A stretch of 9,434 nt of DNA from DATCSE01 sp036568605 (GTDB lineage: Bacteria; Pseudomonadota; Gammaproteobacteria; Burkholderiales; Burkholderiaceae_C): assembly GCA_036568605.1 (NCBI GenBank), contig DATCSE010000372.1, forward strand, positions 1 through 9,434, given 5' to 3'. This document shows positions 1 through 8,936 of this stretch, in pieces; the first letter of the stretch is position 1, and each line of letters starts with the position of its first letter. The notes beneath the pieces were generated by a model, which had not been told where the DNA came from, ran no database searches, and saw nothing but the letters and a program-made list of their open reading frames with translations. The position numbers and the translations under genes are program-made.

Positions 1-128
1 GCGTGGTGGCGCACCGCATCGTCGCCCGCCAGGCGCCCAAGATCCTGCTGCACATGGCGCTGCGCGACCCCAAGATCTACAAGGAAGCAATCGAGTTCGA
101 GATCCTCGAAGTGCGGCTGGCGCGCTAA
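1..128 (+). CDS. 3' end of an unrecognised gene (partial)
   Basis: An open frame runs in from the left edge (codons in phase with base 3) and stops at TAA 126-128. About 41 C-terminal residues are visible. They are rich in charged and aliphatic residues, contain the run APKILLHMALRDPKIYKEAI, and end EVRLAR; they look helical and soluble. I do not recognise the family. Codon choice is GC-rich in the third position like the neighbours, which supports real coding. It lies 52 bases upstream of the preferred hemE start on the same strand. No terminator is visible between the two, so read-through into hemE is possible. Confidence 0.6.
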   Translation, partial: VVAHRIVARQAPKILLHMALRDPKIYKEAIEFEILEVRLAR

Positions 129-165
129 GTCCACGGTGCACACAGGCAGGGGGCCTGATCAGACT

Positions 166-174
166 TGCGACAAT
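166..174 (+). promoter_or_regulatory. candidate extended -10 promoter of hemE
   Basis: The bases TGC-GACAAT fit an extended -10 element (TGn followed by a hexamer matching TATAAT at 4 of 6 positions). No credible -35 hexamer lies 16-18 bases upstream, which is typical of extended -10 promoters. A transcript would begin about seven bases after the hexamer, at or next to the hemE ATG at 181. An 8-bp palindrome CTGATCAG (155-162) sits just upstream. The call rests on pattern only. Confidence 0.4.
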
Positions 175-180
175 CGGGGG

Positions 181-1281
181 ATGACCCGCTTCGCTCCCCT
201 GCAAAACGACACCTTCCTGCGCGCCTGCCTGCGCCAGGCCACCGCTTACACCCCTCTTTGGCTGATGCGCCAGGCCGGGCGCTACCTGCCCGAATACCGC
301 GCGACGCGCGAACGCGCCGGCAGCTTCATGGGGCTCGCGACCAACGTGGACTTCGCGACCGAGGTCACGCTGCAACCGCTGGAGCGTTACCCGCTCGATG
401 CGGCGATCCTGTTCAGCGACATCCTGACCGTGCCGGACGCAATGGGCCTGGGCCTCAGTTTCGCGAACGGCGAGGGGCCGCGCTTCGCGCATCCGGTCCG
501 CGATGAAGCCGCGGTCGCGCAGCTCGCGGTGCCGGACATGGCCAAGCTGCGCTACGTGTTCGACGCGGTCACGTCCATCCGTCGCGCGCTCGGGGGCCGC
601 GTACCGCTGATCGGCTTCTCCGGCAGCCCGTGGACGTTGGCCTGCTACATGGTCGAAGGCGCCGGCTCCGACGACTACCGGCTGGTCAAGACCCTGCTGT
701 ACCGCCGCCCCGATCTGATGCACCGGATCCTCGAGGTCAATGCGGACGCGGTCGCGGCGTATCTCAACGCGCAGATCGAGGCCGGGGCGCAGGCCGTGAT
801 GGTGTTCGACAGCTGGGGTGGGGTGCTCGCCGATGGCGCATTCCAGGCCTTCAGCCTGCACTACACCCAGCGGGTGCTGCGCCAGCTCAAGCGCGAGCAT
901 GCCGGGCAGCGCATTCCGCAGATCGTCTTCACGAAAGGCGGCGGGCCGTGGCTCGAGGACATCGCCGCGGCGGGCGCCGATGTCGTCGGCGTCGACTGGA
1001 CCGTGAACCTCGGCGCGGCCCGCGCGCGGCTGGGCGGCCGGGTCGCGCTGCAGGGCAACATCGATCCGAACGTGCTGTTCGCGCAGCCGGAGCAGATCCG
1101 CGCCGAGGTGCGACGCGCGCTCGAGAGCTACGGCACTGCGAGCGGGCTGCCGCGCAGCCAGAACGGCCACGTGTTCAACCTCGGCCACGGCATCAGCCAG
1201 CACACGCCGCCGGAAAGCGTCGCGGTGCTGGTCGACGCGGTGCACGAGTTCTCGCGGACGTTGCGCGCGCCGTCGCCCTAG
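181..1281 (+). CDS. hemE: uroporphyrinogen decarboxylase
   Basis: This cytoplasmic, cofactor-free enzyme of haem synthesis decarboxylates the four acetate side chains of uroporphyrinogen III to give coproporphyrinogen III. The protein is 366 residues, close to the family's usual 350-370, and matches the family along its whole length. The signature MRQAGRYLPEYR carries the substrate-binding arginines (R30, R34). The catalytic aspartate is D80 in FSDILTVPDAMG. Other active-site residues are Y156 in SPWTLACYMVEG, S211 in FDSWGG and H336 in NLGHGI. The frame also has an upstream GTG at 136, but the added 15 residues do not resemble the family, whereas MTRFAPLQNDTFLRACLRQ does, so ATG 181 is chosen. 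Directly before this ATG is a GGGGG run that is too close to act as a Shine-Dalgarno sequence. No terminator is evident after the stop; priA follows on the same strand after 346 bases. Confidence 0.97.
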   Translation: MTRFAPLQNDTFLRACLRQATAYTPLWLMRQAGRYLPEYRATRERAGSFMGLATNVDFATEVTLQPLERYPLDAAILFSDILTVPDAMGLGLSFANGEGPRFAHPVRDEAAVAQLAVPDMAKLRYVFDAVTSIRRALGGRVPLIGFSGSPWTLACYMVEGAGSDDYRLVKTLLYRRPDLMHRILEVNADAVAAYLNAQIEAGAQAVMVFDSWGGVLADGAFQAFSLHYTQRVLRQLKREHAGQRIPQIVFTKGGGPWLEDIAAAGADVVGVDWTVNLGAARARLGGRVALQGNIDPNVLFAQPEQIRAEVRRALESYGTASGLPRSQNGHVFNLGHGISQHTPPESVAVLVDAVHEFSRTLRAPSP

Positions 1282-1388
1282 GCGCCGCAGCAGCATCACC
1301 AAAAACGGCGGCCAAGTTGCCGGTGAGTGAGCACTCAGGGCTTGACTTATCCCCAAAATTGGGCCTGTGCAGCTGTTCTCATCATCTC

Positions 1389-1403
1389 TGCTGCATTGCA
1401 GCA
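1389..1403. repeat. perfect 7+1+7 inverted repeat, possible operator
   Basis: TGCTGCA and TGCAGCA form a perfect inverted repeat around a single central T. No T-run follows, so it is not a terminator. A dimeric repressor or activator could bind such a site, but I cannot name one. It lies 239 bases upstream of the priA start. Confidence 0.35.
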
Positions 1404-1523
1404 TGGTGGTTTCACCGATCCGCTCTAAGCCCTTGATTTCATTGACTCCTTCTGAGTGCCGCGAAAGCGGGCAAAGTTTTCTTCGGCCAAGCGCGGCGCG
1501 CATTTGGGACTTTCTCAAGCGGG

Positions 1524-1558
1524 TTACGCACAAAGTTATCCACAAGTTGCGTGGAAAA
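1524..1558. promoter_or_regulatory. DnaA-box cluster upstream of priA
   Basis: TTATCCACA at 1536-1544 is a perfect match to the strong DnaA-box consensus. TTACGCACA at 1524-1532 differs from the relaxed consensus TTWTNCACA at one position, in the same orientation and starting 12 bases earlier. On the - strand, 1558-1550 reads TTTTCCACG, also one mismatch. A further near-match, TTATCCCCA, lies at 1347-1355. An A/T-rich run follows the cluster. Autoregulation, DnaA control of priA, or a DnaA-titrating site are all possible. It is unlikely to be oriC itself, because dnaA/dnaN are not adjacent. Confidence 0.45.
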
Positions 1559-1627
1559 TCTCAAAAAGCTTTATGAATCATTAACTTGTGGCGCGTTCGT
1601 GATGCTTGAGTCAAGAGTGGCGGCTAA

Positions 1628-3763
<2,136 letters not shown>

Positions 3764-3771
3764 GAAGGTCT

Positions 3772-3783
3772 GAACGATCGTTC
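3772..3783. repeat. 12-bp perfect palindrome between convergent genes
   Basis: GAACGATCGTTC lies within the 21-base gap between the stops of priA (+) and the UPF0149 gene (-). As RNA it could form only a 4-bp stem with a GAUC loop, and no T-run follows on either strand. A role in ending both transcripts is therefore weakly supported. Confidence 0.3.
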
Positions 3784-3784
3784 G

Positions 3785-4480
3785 TCAGCGCATGCGCGGC
3801 GGCCGGCGCGCCGGCAGCGGCCGCGACACATCGGCGAGCAGCAGCGTCGCGCGCACGAGTTCTTCGACCGCGGCACTCAAGTCCGCGGGCGGCTCGAGCG
3901 ATTCGATCTCGGCCAGCAACTCGTCGGCATCCTCGAGATCGTCGGACGCCAAGTGGCGATAGACCAGCGCGAGCGGCTCGTTGATCTCGGCAGCGTCGAA
4001 CGCCAGCAGGCCCGGAAACGTCTCGAGCGCGGTCGCGAAACCGGCCACCCAGGGGTAGACGGCGTCGCTGACCGCTGCGCCCTCGTCGTCGCTGCCCTCA
4101 TCGAGCTCAAACACCCAAGGATCGAACCAGCGCCGCTTGGCGATCGCCGCATCGAGCTCGGCATGCCGGCGCAGCAGCAAGTCATGAAGGCGCCGCACAT
4201 CGGCGCCGCGCGGCAACGCGCGCCCCTCGACATCGGTGACAAAAGGCAACCAGCGCGATGCCGCTACGGGTTGCGGCTGCAGCAGCACGCCGCACAGAAA
4301 TCCATCGACCATGCTGACATCCAGCGCCTCGAGCGGTGCGGGCACGTCGGCCAGACATTGCTGCAGCTCGTCGAGCTCGGCATCGGTCAGCGGTTCAGGC
4401 GACGGCGCGCGACGACGCGCGGTTGTTGCAGGAGTGGCGCCGCGAGCGGCACCGGGTTTGGGTGCGGGCATGCGTGTCAT
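3785..4480 (-). CDS. UPF0149 (YgfB/YecA-like) family protein
   Basis: The protein has 231 residues from ATG 4480. After a basic, Ala/Pro-rich N-terminal extension of about 30 residues, the UPF0149 core begins at LTDAELDELQQCLAD. It continues with the family hallmark SMVDGFLCGVLLQP (56-69), then WLPFV, WFDPWVFEL, an acidic stretch and YPWVAGFATALETFP. The SEC-C zinc motif that ends YecA-type members is absent; the C-terminus is instead basic and proline-rich (RPLPARRPPRMR). The biochemical role of the family is poorly known, so no function is claimed beyond family membership. The frame extends five codons further to a TTG at 4495, but ATG 4480 or ATG 4471 is more likely; neither has a good Shine-Dalgarno sequence. 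The gene converges with priA and diverges from the candidate small RNA. Confidence 0.88.
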   Translation of the reverse strand: MTRMPAPKPGAARGATPATTARRRAPSPEPLTDAELDELQQCLADVPAPLEALDVSMVDGFLCGVLLQPQPVAASRWLPFVTDVEGRALPRGADVRRLHDLLLRRHAELDAAIAKRRWFDPWVFELDEGSDDEGAAVSDAVYPWVAGFATALETFPGLLAFDAAEINEPLALVYRHLASDDLEDADELLAEIESLEPPADLSAAVEELVRATLLLADVSRPLPARRPPRMR

Positions 4481-4606
4481 TGTCGGGCAGAGCAACGATG
4501 CGACAGAAGCTCTGTGCGATGTGCGCTATTCACGACTACTGTCGCGTGTTCGCGCGAAATACCCCTGTCCCTCGAATTGGGGATAGGCGCCTTCAGGGGG
4601 CCTCCC

Positions 4607-4612
4607 TACAGT
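4607..4612 (+). promoter_or_regulatory. possible -10 element for the candidate small RNA
   Basis: TACAGT matches TATAAT at 4 of 6 positions. No good -35 stands at the usual distance; TTGGGG (4577-4582) is 24 bases away. The dyad-rich GC block immediately upstream suggests activator dependence. A start would fall near 4616-4620. Weak on its own; the downstream terminator shows that some + strand transcript is expected. Confidence 0.25.
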
Positions 4613-4618
4613 CGCACC

Positions 4619-4776
4619 CATTGCTGTCACACGTCGTCCGACACATCGGACGAATCCTCTTCAGATCGACGCCATCAAGAGAAAGAACAACACAGACGCT
4701 CGATCCGTCCCAGTCCCAACGACGTCCTTTCTGAGGACTTCAAAGCCCACCCGAGCAATCGAGTGGGCTTTTTTTT
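4619..4776 (+). ncRNA. candidate trans-acting small RNA
   Basis: A strong + strand terminator closes a region with no ATG or GTG between 4613 and 4742, so a non-coding transcript is the simplest reading. A perfect 8-bp hairpin TCGTCCGA-CACA-TCGGACGA spans 4634-4653. Next come a pyrimidine-rich TCCTCTTC (4655-4662) that could pair with ribosome-binding sites, an A-rich unpaired segment (about 4676-4695), and a 5-bp hairpin GTCCT/AGGAC (4724-4738) displaying UUCUG. The terminator hairpin ends in eight Ts. This layout is typical of Hfq-dependent small RNAs, but that is inference. The 5' end is uncertain and may lie anywhere from about 4585 to 4630. The one alternative, a TTG-initiated frame from 4621 to 4734, has no Shine-Dalgarno sequence. 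I do not recognise the sequence as 6S RNA or another named RNA. Confidence 0.5.
4743..4776 (+). terminator. rho-independent terminator (+ strand)
   Basis: AAGCCCAC pairs with GTGGGCTT (8 bp). After one C/A mismatch, CGA/TCG extends the stem to a GCAA (GNRA) tetraloop, and eight Ts follow (4769-4776). The structure is complete for + strand transcripts. Read on the - strand it has only TTTG after the stem, yet it lies 28 bases past the thioesterase stop and may also end that transcript. Confidence 0.9.
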
Positions 4777-4797
4777 AGGTCCGGAGGCCCGCAGACA

Positions 4798-5211
4798 TCA
4801 CCACAGAATCATCTGCGTGCAGCGGAACAGCGCCATCTTGCGACCCTCCGGGTTGAACACCGTGGCCGACCACACGTGCGTGGTACGGCCCAGGTGTTCG
4901 GCCACGCACTCGGTGCGCAGCACGCCGCTTTTCGCGGTGCCGAGGAAGTTGCTCTTCAGCTCGATCGTCGTGAAGCCCTTCGCGCCTTCGGGCAGATGGG
5001 CCACGGTCGCATAGCCGGCGCAGCTGTCCGCCAGCACGATCACGCTGGCCGCGTGCAGAAAGCCGTTCGGCGCCATCATCCATGGCTGCAGCTCCATCTG
5101 CATCTGCATGCGGCCTTCGGCGATCTCGGTCACGCGCAGCCCGTAGCGGTCGGGCAGCGTGCCGACCTGGCGCGCGTGGAAATGCTCGGGCAGGACGTTC
5201 TCGCGCAGCAT
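4798..5211 (-). CDS. PaaI-like hotdog-fold thioesterase
   Basis: The protein has 137 residues, the usual size of a single hotdog domain of the PaaI/YdiI group, which hydrolyses acyl-CoA thioesters in the cytoplasm. The core segment reads APNGFLHAASVIVLADSCAGYA (47-68 region): N49, G50 and H53 sit where the family has its N-G-x-x-H active-site loop, and D62 takes the place of the catalytic Asp/Glu on the central helix. The usual HGG is HAA here. The tail NFLGTAKSGVLRTECVAEHLGRTTHVW also fits the fold. ATG 5211 is preceded by GGAG (5221-5218) at a 6-base spacing. It lies 94 bases downstream of iolB on the same strand. A TATGCT hexamer at 5244-5239 could be a -10 element of its own, with no matching -35. 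The substrate cannot be inferred; a link with inositol breakdown is not indicated. Confidence 0.88.
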   Translation of the reverse strand: MLRENVLPEHFHARQVGTLPDRYGLRVTEIAEGRMQMQMELQPWMMAPNGFLHAASVIVLADSCAGYATVAHLPEGAKGFTTIELKSNFLGTAKSGVLRTECVAEHLGRTTHVWSATVFNPEGRKMALFRCTQMILW

Positions 5212-5305
5212 CGTGTTCTCCAGGCGACGAATCGGCGCAGCATAGCGTCGTCGCGCCGCCGATGCGGGCGAAGCGTGCGAGGTGAGGCGCGTCAGCCCGC
5301 GTGCG

Positions 5306-6127
5306 CTAACGCGCTTGCAGCATCCACTCGTGCGCTGGGTCGTTCCTGAACACCCAGTGTCGGCTTGGCCCGGCCATCACGTTCAGGTAGTAGACGTCGT
5401 AGCCGTGCGGCGCGACGACCGGGTGATAGCCACGCGGCACCATCACGACGTCGTGATCCTCCACCGCCATCGCTTCGTCGAGGCTGCGGTCGTCGGTGTA
5501 GACGCGCTGGAAGGCGAAGCCCTGCGGCGGATGGATGCGGTGGTAGTAGGTTTCTTCGAGCTGCGTCTCGCCGGGCAGCGCGTCGGTGTCGTGCTTGTGC
5601 GGCGGATAGCTCGACGAGTGCCCGGCCGGCGTCAGCACCTCCACGACCAGCAGGTGGGCGGCCGTCGGATCGTCGTGCGGCAGGATGTCGCAGACATAGC
5701 GTGTGTTGCTGCCCTGGCCGCGCGTGCTGCGCCGCATGCTCGCCGGGTCGATCAGGCGCACGCGGCGCGGCTGCGTGTCGGACGGCGCACTGCACAGCGC
5801 GACCTCGGCATCGCGCCGTGCGCGCAGGTACACCGTGTGGCCGGCCGGGACGTAGACGGCAGCCGGCGGCTCGGGGTCGAACACGCTGTTGCGGCGCCCG
5901 AGATCCTCGAAGGTGTGGCCCTGGCCGCCGCTGTCGACCTGCACGTCGACGGAGCCCGTCAGCACGACCACGCACAGCTCGCGCTCGGCTGTCGCGACTG
6001 CTTCGGTCTCGCCGACGGCGAGCCGCAGGGCACGAAACCCCACGTAGGTCCAGCCGGCGCGCTGGGGCGTCACGTCGACGATCTCGCGCCCTTCCGGTCG
6101 GGCCTTGGCCAGCAGCGGCGACGTCAT
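5306..6127 (-). CDS. iolB: 5-deoxy-glucuronate isomerase
   Basis: IolB converts 5-deoxy-D-glucuronate to 2-deoxy-5-keto-D-gluconate in myo-inositol catabolism. The protein has 273 residues (family about 270) and two cupin domains of the KduI/IolB type. The N-terminal half includes RELCVVVLTGSVDVQVDG-like strands and FEDLGRRNSVFD. In the C-terminal half the metal site is suggested by YPPHKHDTD (H177, H179), the following LEETYYHR (E191 or E192) and a later histidine in PRGYHPVVAPHGYDVYYLN (H235 or H241). ATG 6127 overlaps the iolE stop as ATGA and is preceded by a strong GGGAGGT. The frame remains open far upstream inside iolE; the family start MTSPLLAKARPEG rules that extension out. It is the last gene of the operon in this window, and no terminator was seen directly after it. 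Confidence 0.95.
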   Translation of the reverse strand: MTSPLLAKARPEGREIVDVTPQRAGWTYVGFRALRLAVGETEAVATAERELCVVVLTGSVDVQVDSGGQGHTFEDLGRRNSVFDPEPPAAVYVPAGHTVYLRARRDAEVALCSAPSDTQPRRVRLIDPASMRRSTRGQGSNTRYVCDILPHDDPTAAHLLVVEVLTPAGHSSSYPPHKHDTDALPGETQLEETYYHRIHPPQGFAFQRVYTDDRSLDEAMAVEDHDVVMVPRGYHPVVAPHGYDVYYLNVMAGPSRHWVFRNDPAHEWMLQAR

Positions 6128-7026
6128 GCCTGTACCTCCCGCACGAGGCGCTTCAGCGTCTCGTAGCCCTTCTTCGCATACGCATAGCTGGGCGCGACTG
6201 CCGGATCCTGCTCCGCTTCGACGACCAGCCAGCCCTGGTAGCCGGCGCCGTGCAGCAGCCGCAGCACGCGGGCGAAGTCGATCGCACCATCGCCCGGCAC
6301 CGTGAACGTGCCGTTCAGCACGCCGCTGAGGAACGACCAGCCGTCGTTGCGCGCCCGCGCGATCACGTCGGGCCGCACGTCCTTGCAGTGCACGTGCACG
6401 ACGCGCTGCAGATAGCGCTCGAGCAGCGCGGCCGGATCGACGGCCCCGCCGAAGTACGCATGCCCGGTGTCGAACAGCAGGCCGACCCGCGCGTCGGTGC
6501 ATGCCATCAGCCGGTCCACGTCGTCGGGTGATTCGCAGTACGCGCCCATGTGGTGGTGATAGGCCAGCGTCAGACCGTAGCGCGCGGTCAGGTGCTCGCC
6601 GAATGCGTTGAGCCTCGCGCCGTAGGCCTGCCAGTCGGCATCGCTGCGAAACCGCGGGCGATGGGCAAGCGGCGTGTCGATCCCGCCCTGGATGGAACCG
6701 GCGACCTCGCCGTACACCATCACGCGGCAGCCGTTGAACTGCAGCTTCTCGCCGTGCGCGGCGACGCGGTCGATCTCGGCGTCGACGCTGTCTTCGGCCA
6801 GATGCCCCGAGTACCAGCCCGACACGCAGGCGACGCCGAACTCGGCCAGCTTGGCCTTCAACGCGGCCGGTTCGCGCGGGAACTTGTTGCCGAGCTCGAA
6901 ACCTTCGTAGCCGATCTCGGCGCCTTCGCGCAGCGCGGTGTCCAGCGGCGTTTCGCCGCCCAGCTCGGGCAGATCGTCGTTGCTCCACGAGATCGGGTTG
7001 ATGCCGATGCGGACGTTCCAGGTCAT
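6124..7026 (-). CDS. iolE: myo-inosose-2 dehydratase
   Basis: IolE removes water from scyllo-inosose (2-keto-myo-inositol) to give 3D-(3,5/4)-trihydroxycyclohexane-1,2-dione. The protein has 300 residues (family about 295-305) and a xylose-isomerase-like TIM barrel. It opens with the highly typical VRIGINPISWSNDDLPELGGETP (5-27 region) and FELGNKFPR (43-51). Polar strand ends that would bind the metal and substrate follow: YHHHMG (156-161), DTGHAYFGG (186-194), HVHCKDVR and VVEAEQDP (268-275, E270). ATG 7026 is chosen because GGAG at 7042-7039 precedes it (spacing 12, rather long). An in-frame ATG at 7044 would add six residues (MEFNTP) but has no Shine-Dalgarno sequence. The iolD stop is 38 bases upstream and the iolB start overlaps the stop by four bases. 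Confidence 0.95.
   Translation of the reverse strand: MTWNVRIGINPISWSNDDLPELGGETPLDTALREGAEIGYEGFELGNKFPREPAALKAKLAEFGVACVSGWYSGHLAEDSVDAEIDRVAAHGEKLQFNGCRVMVYGEVAGSIQGGIDTPLAHRPRFRSDADWQAYGARLNAFGEHLTARYGLTLAYHHHMGAYCESPDDVDRLMACTDARVGLLFDTGHAYFGGAVDPAALLERYLQRVVHVHCKDVRPDVIARARNDGWSFLSGVLNGTFTVPGDGAIDFARVLRLLHGAGYQGWLVVEAEQDPAVAPSYAYAKKGYETLKRLVREVQA
6134..6140 (-). promoter_or_regulatory. strong ribosome-binding site of iolB
   Basis: On the - strand GGGAGGT lies inside the last codons of iolE, with six to seven bases before ATG 6127. It is the strongest Shine-Dalgarno sequence seen in the operon and fixes the iolB start. Confidence 0.75.
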
Positions 7027-7064
7027 GGGCGTGTTGAACTCCATTCGTTGTGGCTGCGGCGCGA

Positions 7065-8932
<1,868 letters not shown>

Positions 8933-8936
<4 letters not shown>

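Larger units (their letters stand above)
1282..1627. other. hemE–priA intergenic region with dyads and DnaA-box-like sites
   Basis: This 346-base stretch has no credible gene. The only sizeable + strand frame in it (1367-1576) lacks any family resemblance and the codon bias of its neighbours. The region is clearly less GC-rich than the flanking genes. From left to right it holds three short dyads (1324-1337, 1352-1363, 1389-1403), a TTGACT hexamer at 1342-1347 without a matching -10, and a group of DnaA-box-like nonamers (1524-1558). An A/T-rich run follows (about 1555-1590) just before the priA ribosome-binding site. No rho-independent terminator for hemE was found. Confidence 0.6.
4481..4797. 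other. 317-base stretch without a protein gene, bearing + strand RNA signals
   Basis: No convincing protein gene lies here; the + strand frames crossing it resemble no family, and they run antisense into the UPF0149 gene. The left half (4549-4607) is full of dyads: the palindrome TTCGCGCGAA (4549-4558), TGTCCC/GGGATA arms around 4566-4585, and an imperfect AGGG/CCCT dyad (4595-4607). The right half carries hairpins and a strong + strand terminator. The region must also contain the promoter of the - strand UPF0149 gene, but I could not pick out a convincing one. Confidence 0.6.

Noticed and set aside
1367..1576. Possible 69-residue protein in the hemE–priA gap
   Set aside because: Codon use is unlike the neighbours, there is no ribosome-binding site, and it overlaps the dyads and DnaA boxes.
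1324..1600. Chromosomal origin of replication between hemE and priA
   Set aside because: Only one perfect DnaA box is present and dnaA, dnaN, rpmH or gidA are not adjacent. A regulatory role is more likely.
4560..4600. Heat-shock (sigma-32 type) promoter on the - strand before UPF0149, from the CCTGAA and CCCCAATT boxes
   Set aside because: The boxes are only about 9 bases apart instead of the required 13-15, so the match is probably chance.
4336..4734. 132-codon + strand frame reaching into the small RNA region
   Set aside because: It starts antisense within the UPF0149 gene, has no Shine-Dalgarno sequence and shows no family resemblance. Within the RNA interval it has no ATG or GTG to begin from.
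4585..4776. 6S RNA (ssrS)
   Set aside because: I could not find the long closing stem with a large central bubble expected of 6S RNA. The hairpins are local and short.
3953..5014. 353-codon + strand open frame across the UPF0149 gene and the intergenic stretch
   Set aside because: Its first part is antisense to UPF0149, it crosses the strong terminator and enters the thioesterase antisense, and it resembles no protein family.
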